Shown here piece after piece: positions 45,518 to 52,649 of a stretch of DNA of 64,000 nt (the stretch's first letter is position 1; each line of letters starts with the position of its first letter). The translations under genes and the position numbers were made by a program. This stretch comes from Lapillicoccus jejuensis (lineage in GTDB: Bacteria; Actinomycetota; Actinomycetes; Actinomycetales; Dermatophilaceae). The stretch lies in assembly GCF_006715055.1 (NCBI RefSeq), contig NZ_VFMN01000001.1:4092001-4156000 (forward strand), written 5' to 3'. The notes below the pieces were generated by a model. The model worked only from the letters and a program-made list of their open reading frames with translations. It was not told the origin of the DNA and made no database searches.

Positions 45518-45703
45518 TTGCTGGGAGTAGATGAGGTGTCACAGCTGCTCGGCATACCAAAGGCCACGTTGTACAAGTGGCACTCTCTGAGTACTCGTCA
45601 AGTACCGCAGGGGCCACGCGCCTTCCGAGTAGGGCGATACTTGCGTTACACGTTGGACGACGTGAGGGCGTACATCGTGCTGTGTCAGGGGAACAGCGCG
45701 TGA
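45518..45703 (+). CDS. AlpA/excisionase-like helix-turn-helix protein (possibly 5'-truncated)
   Basis: About 61 residues from a TTG at 45518: LLGVDEVSQLLGIPKATLYKWHSL then RVGRYLRYTLDDVRAYIV, the winged-helix pattern of MerR-like excisionases that sit before actinobacterial tyrosine integrases. The gene begins five bases after the IS3 right repeat, so its original start and promoter were probably removed. It would control directionality of excision; with its 5' end gone, excision may be impaired. Confidence 0.65.
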   Translation: MLGVDEVSQLLGIPKATLYKWHSLSTRQVPQGPRAFRVGRYLRYTLDDVRAYIVLCQGNSA

Positions 45704-45795
45704 CCTTGGCCAGCTTTGCTCATACGCTGACTGGGAGGTCCAGTCTGGCCGAGTCTTACCAGGTGGGCGCGGGTGGCACGTGAGGTGGCGTGGCG

Positions 45796-46956
45796 ATGGC
45801 GAGTGTGACCAGCAGGGTAGGGCGAGACGGCAAAGCCCGCTACGACGTCCGGTTTCGCGATCCCAACGGTGTTCAGCGCAAGCGGTCGTTTGCTCGCAAG
45901 CGCGACGCGGTGGACTATGCGGCGTCGGTGGGGACGGACAAGCTCAGAGGCGCGTACGTCGACCGCAACGCGGGGCGCGAGACGTTCCGCACCTTCGCTG
46001 ACCGGTGGCTCGCCGCGCAAATGTTCGCTCCCTCAACTCGAACCCGTGTGGCGTCCGACTTGCGCAATCACATCTACCCCACCCTGGGCGATAAGCCTCT
46101 ATCGGCAATCAAGCCGAGCACGGTGCAGGCGTGGGCCCGTTCGTTGTCCTCGTTGGCACCGAACACCCAGCACCAGATCTTCGGCTACGTCGGCACGATC
46201 CTGTCCGCGGCAGTCGACGACCAGTTGGTGACACGGAATGCGGCTCGTACGCCTTCGGTTCGGCGACCGCGCAAGGATAAGACCAGGATCAGGCCCTGGC
46301 CCAGGGAGCGTGTTCCTGTGCTGGCTCAGGCACTCCCGGACCGGTACGCGGTGGTCGTGGCCATCGGGGCTGGCTTGGGACTGCGGCAGGGTGAGATCTT
46401 CGGCCTGGCCTTCGAGGACGTCGACTTCCTGAGGCGAGAAGTCACCGTGCGACGCCAGGTGCAGCTTGCCGACTCCCAGCTGGTGTTCGCGCCGCCGAAG
46501 TATGGCAAGGAACGGACCATCCCCCTCGCCCCCCACGTCGCCGACGCCTTGGCCGCCCACGTGGCCCGGATCCCACCACTGCAGTGCACATTGCCTTGGG
46601 TCGAGCCTGCCGGTCGGCTCGAAGCGGCCTCGCTGATCTGCTCGACTCGTGAGCACAAGCCCATCAACCGCAACTACTTCAACACGGTGTGGCGGAAGGC
46701 GCTCATCCGCATCGGCGTGACCCCGACTCGCCAGGACGGCTGCCACGCACTACGGCACCTCTTCGCCTCGGTTCTGCTCGACGCCGGAGAGTCCATCAAG
46801 GTGGTCTCCGAGTACCTGGGCCACAGCGACCCGGGTTTCACACTGCGGACGTATACGCACGTCATGCCGGACACTCGGGCGCGGTCGCTGCGCGCCATCG
46901 ATGCAGTGTTCGCCACGAACAGTGCCATGGATGTGCCATCCGACCGTCTCGCGTAG
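45796..46956 (+). CDS. int: Tyrosine site-specific integrase
   Basis: 386 residues from the ATG at 45796 with GAGGTGG upstream. An AP2-like arm-binding domain comes first ([37 protein letters not shown]), then the SAM-like core-binding domain ([49 protein letters not shown]). The catalytic domain shows Arg in [14 protein letters not shown], the HxLRH box [16 protein letters not shown], a second His in [10 protein letters not shown] and the nucleophile Tyr in RTYTHV. It ends 43 bases before attR, as in typical integrative elements. The likely target is the 3' end of glnA. Confidence 0.95.
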   Translation: MASVTSRVGRDGKARYDVRFRDPNGVQRKRSFARKRDAVDYAASVGTDKLRGAYVDRNAGRETFRTFADRWLAAQMFAPSTRTRVASDLRNHIYPTLGDKPLSAIKPSTVQAWARSLSSLAPNTQHQIFGYVGTILSAAVDDQLVTRNAARTPSVRRPRKDKTRIRPWPRERVPVLAQALPDRYAVVVAIGAGLGLRQGEIFGLAFEDVDFLRREVTVRRQVQLADSQLVFAPPKYGKERTIPLAPHVADALAAHVARIPPLQCTLPWVEPAGRLEAASLICSTREHKPINRNYFNTVWRKALIRIGVTPTRQDGCHALRHLFASVLLDAGESIKVVSEYLGHSDPGFTLRTYTHVMPDTRARSLRAIDAVFATNSAMDVPSDRLA

Positions 46957-46972
46957 ACATCGATGCAGGTCA
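46922..46972. repeat. Candidate arm-site repeats near attR
   Basis: GTGCCATGGATGTGCCATC (46922-46940) and GATGCAGGTCA (46962-46972) pair with 12692-12710 and, inverted, 12603-12613 near attL. Confidence 0.45.
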
Positions 46973-46998
46973 GAGGCCCCAAGACGGTGGATCGATGC

Positions 46999-47013
46999 TG
47001 TACTACGACATCT
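46999..47013 (+). other. attR core, 15-bp direct repeat
   Basis: TGTACTACGACATCT followed by GA, so the frame reads YYDI-TGA. This is most likely the original 3' end of the host glnA gene, now separated from it. Confidence 0.85.
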
Positions 47014-47045
47014 GAGCCGGCGCGCGGTACGGCGCCCCTCGCGGA

Positions 47046-47072
47046 GGCCGCGACCCCACCAGGGTCGCGGCC
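47046..47072 (+). terminator. Displaced native glnA terminator
   Basis: An 11-bp perfect stem (GGCCGCGACCC at 47046-47056, GGGTCGCGGCC at 47062-47072) with a 5-base loop and TTCGTCGTCT after it, 30 bases beyond the attR stop codon. Its position fits the terminator of glnA before the island arrived. Confidence 0.75.
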
Positions 47073-47207
47073 TTCGTCGTCTCCGCCCCGACCTGGGAGG
47101 CCCGACCTGGGAGTCCCCTGGACGCTTCGACGAAATGGGTCGCACCCGCAACCATCGCCCCCTACATTTCGGGCGGCCGATCACCGTCGTCGAAAAGAGC
47201 ACCACCC

Positions 47208-47528
47208 ATGCGCGTCCGCGCCCTCGACGCCGCCCTCGCGGTGGCCACCGCCTCGAGCGGTCTCCTGGCGGCCACCGGCCCCGCCTCCGACTCCCCCACC
47301 GCCGCGACCAGCGCCATGACCGTGGAGGGCGCCGACGGCGCGTTCCTGCTGGGCGCCCGCCAGAGCCTGGTGTCCACCGGCGCCCGTACAGCCCGGAGTC
47401 AGGTCGGACGTCCGGCGAACATCTCAGGTGTCGAGCGGATGCGCCGATGGCTCGGGCGGAGCGCGCCGTCGGCTCCACCGGGCGCCCCGACCCTGGCCGC
47501 CCTCCCACGAGAGGACCTCTCCCGGTGA
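47208..47528 (+). CDS. Possible small exported protein (weak)
   Basis: 106 residues from an ATG at 47208. The start [29 protein letters not shown] has the look of a short signal peptide, but no family is recognised and no good ribosome binding site is seen. It overlaps the chemoreceptor start by four bases, which would fit an operon. The rest has no clear domain. I give it low confidence. Confidence 0.3.
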   Translation: MRVRALDAALAVATASSGLLAATGPASDSPTAATSAMTVEGADGAFLLGARQSLVSTGARTARSQVGRPANISGVERMRRWLGRSAPSAPPGAPTLAALPREDLSR

Positions 47529-49185
47529 CCCTGACCCCCTCGACCCACCCGTCCGGCACGCGCGGCTCGCGAGCCGCCCGCTGGTACGGCGACCGCAGCC
47601 TGCGCACCAAGGTCATCGCCGCCGTCGGCGTCGTGGGTCTGCTGACCGTCGTCCTGTCGGTCGTGGCCGGCCTGGGCTTCCGGGCGCAGCAGGAGCAGAC
47701 CGGGGAGGTCGCCGAGGACGTCGTCCTCGTGCACGACGCCATGCAGGCGAAGTTCCGCACCGCCGACTTCGCGGGCTGGCAGACGGGCTACGCCTTCGAC
47801 GTCAACCGCGGCGTCAAGGACGCGGCGTCCGACACGGTCGGGCAGCGCGCGGAGTTCGTCCGGTCCACCACGGCGTTCCACGACGACCTGCGCCGACTCG
47901 ACGTGCCCGAGCTGACCCCCGCCGACCGGGCCCTCCTGCAGGACGCGACGACGCAGTTCGCCCGGTTCCTCGCCATCGACGACCGCATCGTGTCGGGCTA
48001 CCGCCGCGGCACCGCTGCCGACGTGCGGGCCTCCAACGACCTGGCCAGCGGCGCCTCGCTCGACGTCTTCGGCAAGCTCGCCACGGACACCGACCGGCTC
48101 GCGACGTCGGTCAGCACGCACAGCTCCGCCACCGCGACGCAGGCGCACGACGTCGCCGGCCGGTACGCGGTCGTCATCCCGCTGGTCGGGGGCCTCGGCC
48201 TGCTCGTGGCGCTCGGCGCCGCCGCGGCCATCGCGGCCTCGGTCACCCGGCCCGTGCGCCGGGTGCTCGCCGTGCTCGACCGGGTCGCCGAGGGCGACCT
48301 CACGGTCTCCGCCGGCGTGACGACCCGCGACGAGGTCGGCCGGATGGCCACGGCCCTCGACGTCGTCACCTCGTCGCTGCGCGGGACGATCACGGCCGCC
48401 GCGACCTCGGCCCACGCGGTCGCCCAGGCCAGCACGGTGCTCGCCTCGACCTCCGACGAGATCGCCGTCGCCCTGGAGCAGACCTCGACGCAGGCCGGGC
48501 TCGTCGCGAGCGCCGCGGAGCAGGTGTCCTCCAGCGTGCAGACGGTCGCGGCCGGGTCCGAGGAGATGGGCTCCTCCATCCTCGAGATCGCGCGCAGCGC
48601 CTCCGAGGCCGCCCAGGTCGCCGCGCAGGCGGTGGCCGCCGCCGCGACCACGACCGCCACGGTGAGCAAGCTCGGCGACTCCTCGTCCGAGATCGGCGCC
48701 GTCATCAAGACCATCACCGCGATCGCCGAGCAGACCAACCTCCTCGCCCTCAACGCGACGATCGAGGCGGCGCGCGCCGGTGACGCCGGCAAGGGGTTCT
48801 CCGTCGTCGCCCACGAGGTGAAGGACCTGGCCCAGGAGACGGCCAAGGCCACCCAGGACATCTCCCTGCGGGTCCAGGCCACCCAGGCCGACACGAGGGG
48901 GCGGTCAGCGCCATCGGCGAGATCTCCGACGTCATCGCCCGGATCAGCGACCACGTGACGACCATCGCCGCGGCGGTGGAGGAGCAGAGCGCGACGAGCG
49001 CCGAGATCGGGCGCTACGTGGGCGAGGCGGCGCCCGGCAGCCACGGCATCGCCACCACGGTCGGCGGCGTCGCCACCGCGGTGCGGTCGTCGACCGACCG
49101 CGTCGGCGAGACCCGGCGCGCGGCCACCGAGCTGGCCCGCATGTCGAGCGAGCTGTCCGAGCAGGTCGGTCGCTTCCGCTACTGA
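47525..49185 (+). pseudogene. Methyl-accepting chemotaxis protein with a frameshift
   Basis: Starts at GTG 47525. One transmembrane helix at about 30-53, a four-helix-bundle-like ligand domain (about 55-210), a second transmembrane helix ([24 protein letters not shown]), HAMP ([41 protein letters not shown]), then the signalling domain with the hairpin tip [41 protein letters not shown]. At the five-G run 48897-48901 the frame is lost; the next frame continues [37 protein letters not shown] to the natural end. One missing G explains it, either a true mutation or a sequencing error. Confidence 0.85.
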
Positions 49186-49231
49186 GCCGGGACGTCCCGC
49201 GCACGCCGCGGCCGGCGGATCATTCCCCTGA

Positions 49232-49247
49232 TCGAACACCCGTTCGA
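49232..49247. promoter_or_regulatory. LexA (SOS) box
   Basis: TCGAACACCCGTTCGA is a perfect match to the actinobacterial LexA palindrome TCGAAC-n4-GTTCGA. It ends one base before a TATCCT -10 element (49248-49253) and ten before the start codon of the next gene, so LexA would block that promoter directly. Confidence 0.85.
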
Positions 49248-49256
49248 TATCCTGGG

Positions 49257-49586
49257 GTGGTGGTCGACGTCCCCCGCCGTGCGCTCGCCCGGCCGCGCAG
49301 CCTGGCCCCGGAGCAGTTCGCGGCCGAGGCCATCACCCGCGCGACCGGGCGGATCCCGGTGCGGGCCTGGGTGCTCTGGGAGACCGGCACCGAGGAGCTC
49401 CTCGACGCGGTGGCGACGGCCTGGACCTCGCGCGCCGTGCTCGTCGCCTGGGGCGCCCCGCCGCACCAGCACGAGGCCTGGGTGTGGGCCGGGGCCGTGA
49501 CCCGGGTCGCGCCACCCGCGACCCCGTCCGCACCCCGGCCCGGACAGCGGAACGCCCCGGTCGAGGGGCGGCGACCGGGGCGGTGA
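49257..49586 (+). CDS. Small SOS-controlled protein of unknown function
   Basis: 109 residues from the GTG at 49257, only four bases after the -10 element TATCCT, so the mRNA is probably leaderless. The first 80 residues look folded (SLAPEQFAAEAITRATGRIPVRAWVLWETGTEELLDAVATAWTSRAVLVAWGAPPHQHEAWVWAG), with many Trp; the rest is Pro/Arg-rich. I recognise no family. The LexA box directly over its promoter says it is made after DNA damage. Its 3' end overlaps a 10-bp GC hairpin (49554-49581) that may be the terminator. Confidence 0.6.
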   Translation: MVVDVPRRALARPRSLAPEQFAAEAITRATGRIPVRAWVLWETGTEELLDAVATAWTSRAVLVAWGAPPHQHEAWVWAGAVTRVAPPATPSAPRPGQRNAPVEGRRPGR

Positions 49587-49633
49587 CGCGCTCCGCTGGG
49601 GTGTGCGGTCGGGGCGCGCGGAGGAGGGGAGGT

Positions 49634-49942
49634 CTAGCCGGCGATCCCGAGGAGGATCGCCTCGCGCTCGGCGGGGGTGGTGCCACCCCAGACGCCGTGC
49701 GTCTCGGGCACCCGCAGGGCGTGGCCGAGGCAGTCGCGGACCACGGGACAGCCGCCGCAGATGTCGCGGGCGGCCTGGAGCGCGTCGCGGGGCTCACCCC
49801 ACGCGCGCCGTCCCCCCGGTGCGGCATCGTCGTCGGCCGCCTCGAAGACCGCGGCGGACTCGGGGCCGGCGCAGGCGGCGAGCTCGCGCCAGTCGTCCTG
49901 CGCGGCCTGTCGCCACGCGGTGAGCGACCCGACGACGCTCAC
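49634..49942 (-). CDS. WhiB-family iron-sulfur regulator (second of a pair)
   Basis: 102 residues from the GTG at 49942, overlapping the stop of the upstream whiB-like gene (GTGA). The four cysteines of the [4Fe-4S] site are present: one in AACAGPES, then CGGC and DCL in ARDICGGCPVVRDCLGHAL, followed by the turn motif GVWGGTTPAER. It lacks the C-terminal AT-hook of WhiB7. Such proteins act with the primary sigma factor to steer transcription. Tandem overlapping whiB-like genes are unusual. Confidence 0.88.
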   Translation of the reverse strand: MSVVGSLTAWRQAAQDDWRELAACAGPESAAVFEAADDDAAPGGRRAWGEPRDALQAARDICGGCPVVRDCLGHALRVPETHGVWGGTTPAEREAILLGIAG

Positions 49943-50247
49943 GCTGCGGTCCCGGTGGCGGCCGCCGGACGCAGCAGCAGGCGCTGGCGCTCGGCGGCGG
50001 TGGTGCCACCCCAGATGCCGTAGTTCTCCGGGACGGCCAGCGCGTGCTCGAGGCACTCGCGGATGACGGGGCACCCGGAGCACAGCTCCTTGGCGTCGCG
50101 GGTGCGGCTGACGCGGCGCTTCTGCGTCTGGTCGCGGTCGTCGGTGAAGAACTTCTCCGAGTCCATGCCGCGGCAGTGGCCGGCCTCCTGCCAGGAGTAG
50201 GCCTCGAGACGTGCCGGCGGGAGCTGGAGACTCACCCGTGCAGTCAT
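49939..50247 (-). CDS. WhiB-family iron-sulfur regulator (first of a pair)
   Basis: 102 residues. The [4Fe-4S] cysteines are in GHCRGMDSE, KELCSGCPVIRECLEHAL, and the beta-turn is YGIWGGTTAAER. A longer insert than usual (DDRDQTQKRRVSRTRDA) lies between the first and second cysteines and is strongly basic. No AT-hook. It shares HALxVPExxGxWGGTTxAER with its neighbour, so the two are paralogues from a local duplication. The ATG at 50247 is preceded by a repeat-rich control region. Confidence 0.9.
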   Translation of the reverse strand: MTARVSLQLPPARLEAYSWQEAGHCRGMDSEKFFTDDRDQTQKRRVSRTRDAKELCSGCPVIRECLEHALAVPENYGIWGGTTAAERQRLLLRPAAATGTAA

Positions 50248-50301
50248 GTCGATCTCCGTTCAAGTGGTGCGGACCCGGGCGCTCCCTGCCGGGTGTGACT
50301 T

Positions 50302-50348
50302 GAACTTACGCCAAACTTGCGCAGGAAGCCAGTCCCTTGCGCAAGTTT
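50302..50348. promoter_or_regulatory. AACTTGCGCA repeats, including an inverted pair, upstream of the whiB-like pair
   Basis: GAACTTACGCC (50302-50312), AAACTTGCGCA (50313-50323) and its inverted copy TGCGCAAGTTT (50338-50348). The pair surrounds a 14-base gap. These lie 55-100 bases upstream of the first whiB-like gene and belong to the same motif family as the array at 50549-50672. Confidence 0.65.
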
Positions 50349-50357
50349 CTTGGTGGA

Positions 50358-50376
50358 TGCGCGATGACATCGCGCA
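50358..50376. promoter_or_regulatory. Perfect 9-1-9 palindrome
   Basis: TGCGCGATG-A-CATCGCGCA, a perfect inverted repeat between the two groups of 11-bp repeats. A regulator dimer site is the simplest reading. Confidence 0.5.
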
Positions 50377-50548
50377 CGATTGGTCCTACGGGCGAGGCAC
50401 TATCCCGATATCGCTGTCGCACAACGGAATTCGGCTCCGTCACGGATGGCGCAGCTCGTCGCTGGGGCACGAGATCCCCCATCGGACATGTCGGGAACGA
50501 CCGTGGAACGAGCAGACGCGACACCGAGGCACCCGCGCGACGCGCACC

Positions 50549-50672
50549 GAACCGGTGCAGAACCGGTGCAGAACCCGCGCACCGAACCTGTGCAGATCCC
50601 AGGATCCCTGTGAACTTGCGCAACGAGGTCGGGGTGAACCTGCGCAGTGAACCCGCGCAGCGAACCTGCGCA
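50549..50672. repeat. Array of eight 11-bp direct repeats GAACCNGYGCA
   Basis: Units at 50549, 50560, 50571, 50584, 50612, 50636, 50649 and 50662, all in the same orientation; the first three abut exactly. Consensus GAACCNGYGCA (fifth unit GAACTTGCGCA). The array starts at the end of the DUF4126 gene and reaches toward the whiB-like promoter. It looks like a multi-site operator or iteron-like array. Confidence 0.8.
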
Positions 50673-50679
50673 GGCGGGG

Positions 50680-51285
50680 TCAGTCGCGGGGCGTCACCCC
50701 GGCCCGGGCGCGCCGCCGACGACGGCGTCGCCGCGCGGACCGCAGCCGCCGGGCCAGCAGGACCAGCCCGACGAGCAGGACGACGACGAGCACCGGGGCC
50801 AGGATCGCCACGAGCGACAGACCGACCGACGCGACGTCCTCGATCGTGGACACGACCGGGGCCCCGACCCCCGCCGTACCGGCGTTGACCACCGGCCGGG
50901 CCGCCGTCTTCCCGGTGTGCACGAGGGCGGCGACGACGACGCCGAGCAGGACGGCGACCCAGGAGTGCTCCTGCATCCACGCGGAGTGGTCGAGCCGGTC
51001 GGCCGCGGCGGTGGCGCTGGCCACGAGCCCGCCCACGGCCGGGCGGACGGCCGTCTGGACCGCGTCGTTGACGCTGTCGACGACGGGGACCTTGTCGAGG
51101 ACGACCTCGGCCGCGAGCAGGACCGCGCCCACGCCGATCGCCCACCAGCTGGACATCCAGCCGTACCCGGCCGGCAGCGCGACGAGGTCGGTGAACCGGG
51201 CCAGCAGCGCCAGCGCGAGGAAGGGGATCCAGGGGTTGAGCCCGGCGGCCGCGGACAGACCCATCCCGGTGAGGACCGCGATCAT
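50680..51285 (-). CDS. DUF4126 membrane protein
   Basis: 201 residues matching the DUF4126 family: LTGMGLSAAAGLNPWIPFLALALLARFTDLVALP, WWAIGVGAVLLAAEVVLDKVPVVDSVNDAVQTAVRPAVGGLVA, a helix at VAVLLGVVVAALVHTGKTAARPVVNAGTAGVGAPVVSTIEDV and a final helix VGLSLVAILAPVLVVVLLVGLVLLARRL followed by an Arg-rich tail. Five or six membrane helices in total. Role unknown. It is followed by the repeat array and whiB-like pair on the same strand, and is preceded by the MFS gene 25 bp upstream, so it may be co-transcribed with that gene. Confidence 0.85.
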   Translation of the reverse strand: MIAVLTGMGLSAAAGLNPWIPFLALALLARFTDLVALPAGYGWMSSWWAIGVGAVLLAAEVVLDKVPVVDSVNDAVQTAVRPAVGGLVASATAAADRLDHSAWMQEHSWVAVLLGVVVAALVHTGKTAARPVVNAGTAGVGAPVVSTIEDVASVGLSLVAILAPVLVVVLLVGLVLLARRLRSARRRRRRRRARAGVTPRD

Positions 51286-51310
51286 CGACGGAGTCTAGGT
51301 CGAGCCGGCC

Positions 51311-52573
51311 TCAGGGCGCCCCGTCGAACGCCTCGGTCACCGCGTCGAGGATCCTCTGCCGGGGCCACGTGCCCGCGAGCAGCACCGTGGCCCCCAGCCC
51401 GACGACGGCGGCCATGGTCACCGCCGCGGGCGCGGTGGTGACCTCGGTGAGCCAGCCCACGAGCAGGTAGACCGCGCCGGTCAGCCCGACGGACAGCGCC
51501 CCGACCAGCCCGAAGATCGTCGCGCGCCGCGCGGGCGGGCTGAGGACGGCGAAGCTCGTCTGCAGCGGCAGCATGAAGGCCTGCAGGCAGCCGCTGACGA
51601 ACCACAGCCCCCACACGACGGCGTACGGCGGTGTGAAGGCCGTGAAGAGCAGCGGCACCGGCATGAGCAGCGCCATGGGGACGAGCCGGCGATGGGCGAC
51701 CTGCGGGGCCCACCGGCTGACGACGACGATGCCGAGGGCGGCGCCGGCGATGGGCGCGGCCATGAGCAGGCCACCGCCCGGACCGCCGCGCGCGTAGGCG
51801 ATGGCGGCCGCCTCGGGGGCGACGATCCCGAGCACCGCCGCGAGCGAGAGCAGCGTCAGCCGGGCCAGCACGGTGTCGTGCCGCACGGTGCGCACGCCCA
51901 CGAGGAGGCGGCCGAAGGCGCCGCCGTGGTGCTCGTCGTCGACGCGCGGCGAGCCGCGCGGGACGACCGCGAGGACGACCGCGGCGACGACGAGGAACGT
52001 GAGCAGGTCGAGCAGGAGGCTGGTCGGCACCCCCACGAGCGCGATGAACACGGCGCCGAGCGCGAGCCCCACGGCCTGGTTGGTCTGGTCGAGCAGCTCG
52101 CTCAACCCCATGACGCGCACGAACTGCCGCCGGTCGGGGACGAGCTCGACCCACATCACCCGCGACGCCGACGCGGCCGGGCCACCGGCGAGCTGCAGCA
52201 GCGCCATCGCCCCGAGGAGCAGCGGCAGCGGCGCGACGGTGTCGACGGCGGCGATGAGCACGACGACGAGCAGGGCGCGCACCAGGGCCATGACGGCGAG
52301 GACCGAGCGGTGGTGGAACCGGTCGGCGAGCGGGCTGAGCAGCGTGCTGCCGAGGATGGTCGGGACGTAGCTCACGGCGAGCGTCGTCGCGGTCGCGAGC
52401 GGGGAGTGGGTCCGGGTGAAGACGACGGACGCGACGGCGAGGCGGGCGACGTAGTCGCCCCAGGTCGACAGCGCCGTCGCGAGGAGGATCGGCAGGACCC
52501 CCGGCACCCGCACGACCTCGCGCCACGAGGGCACGGCGGTCTGCTCGACCCGGTCGACCTCCCCCACCGTCAT
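51311..52573 (-). CDS. MFS transporter
   Basis: 420 residues with twelve predicted helices and the layout of drug-efflux or unknown-substrate MFS proteins: VPGVLPILLATALSTWGDYVARLAVASVVF at the start, STLLSPLADRFHHRSVLAVMALVRA as the loop 2-3 motif (LADR-x4-R), and VFSGCLQAFMLPLQ-like helix 10 as VSGCLQAFMLPLQTSFAVLSP. The ATG at 52573 follows GGAGAAGGGATGACG in the minus strand. Substrate unknown. It lies between glnE and the DUF4126 gene on the same strand. Confidence 0.85.
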   Translation of the reverse strand: MTVGEVDRVEQTAVPSWREVVRVPGVLPILLATALSTWGDYVARLAVASVVFTRTHSPLATATTLAVSYVPTILGSTLLSPLADRFHHRSVLAVMALVRALLVVVLIAAVDTVAPLPLLLGAMALLQLAGGPAASASRVMWVELVPDRRQFVRVMGLSELLDQTNQAVGLALGAVFIALVGVPTSLLLDLLTFLVVAAVVLAVVPRGSPRVDDEHHGGAFGRLLVGVRTVRHDTVLARLTLLSLAAVLGIVAPEAAAIAYARGGPGGGLLMAAPIAGAALGIVVVSRWAPQVAHRRLVPMALLMPVPLLFTAFTPPYAVVWGLWFVSGCLQAFMLPLQTSFAVLSPPARRATIFGLVGALSVGLTGAVYLLVGWLTEVTTAPAAVTMAAVVGLGATVLLAGTWPRQRILDAVTEAFDGAP

Positions 52574-52649
52574 CCCTTCTCCGGGCCCCCTGCCGGGACC
52601 GTTCCGTGCTCACCGTCCACCCCGCACCGCCGTCCGAGCGGTGCCGGGG

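Larger units (their letters stand above)
12572..47013. mobile_element. 34.4-kb integrated genomic island at the 3' end of glnA
   Basis: Bounded by a 15-bp direct repeat, one copy in the glnA 3' end and one 43 bases after the stop of a tyrosine integrase gene. Integration duplicated the repeat and kept glnA intact. A possible excisionase gene precedes the integrase. The contents are accessory: many insertion sequences, a broken TOPRIM primase, stress and metabolic genes, and a rhodopsin. No relaxase, type IV secretion or FtsK/Tra genes remain, so in its current state it looks like a decayed conjugative or mobilisable element. The interior is unlike the tidy operon structure of both flanks. Confidence 0.85.

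Noticed and set aside
47399-48814. 471-residue open frame antisense to the chemoreceptor
   Set aside because: The composition is that of an antisense shadow (GDRGDG, RGR strings) and the plus strand has all chemoreceptor domains.
50549-50672. CRISPR-like or plasmid replication iterons
   Set aside because: Spacing is irregular (11-28 bp), there are no spacers, and no replication initiator gene is present; a promoter-linked operator array fits better.
50680-50702. Extension of the 11-bp repeat array into the DUF4126 gene
   Set aside because: No further match to GAACCNGYGCA is found after 50672.
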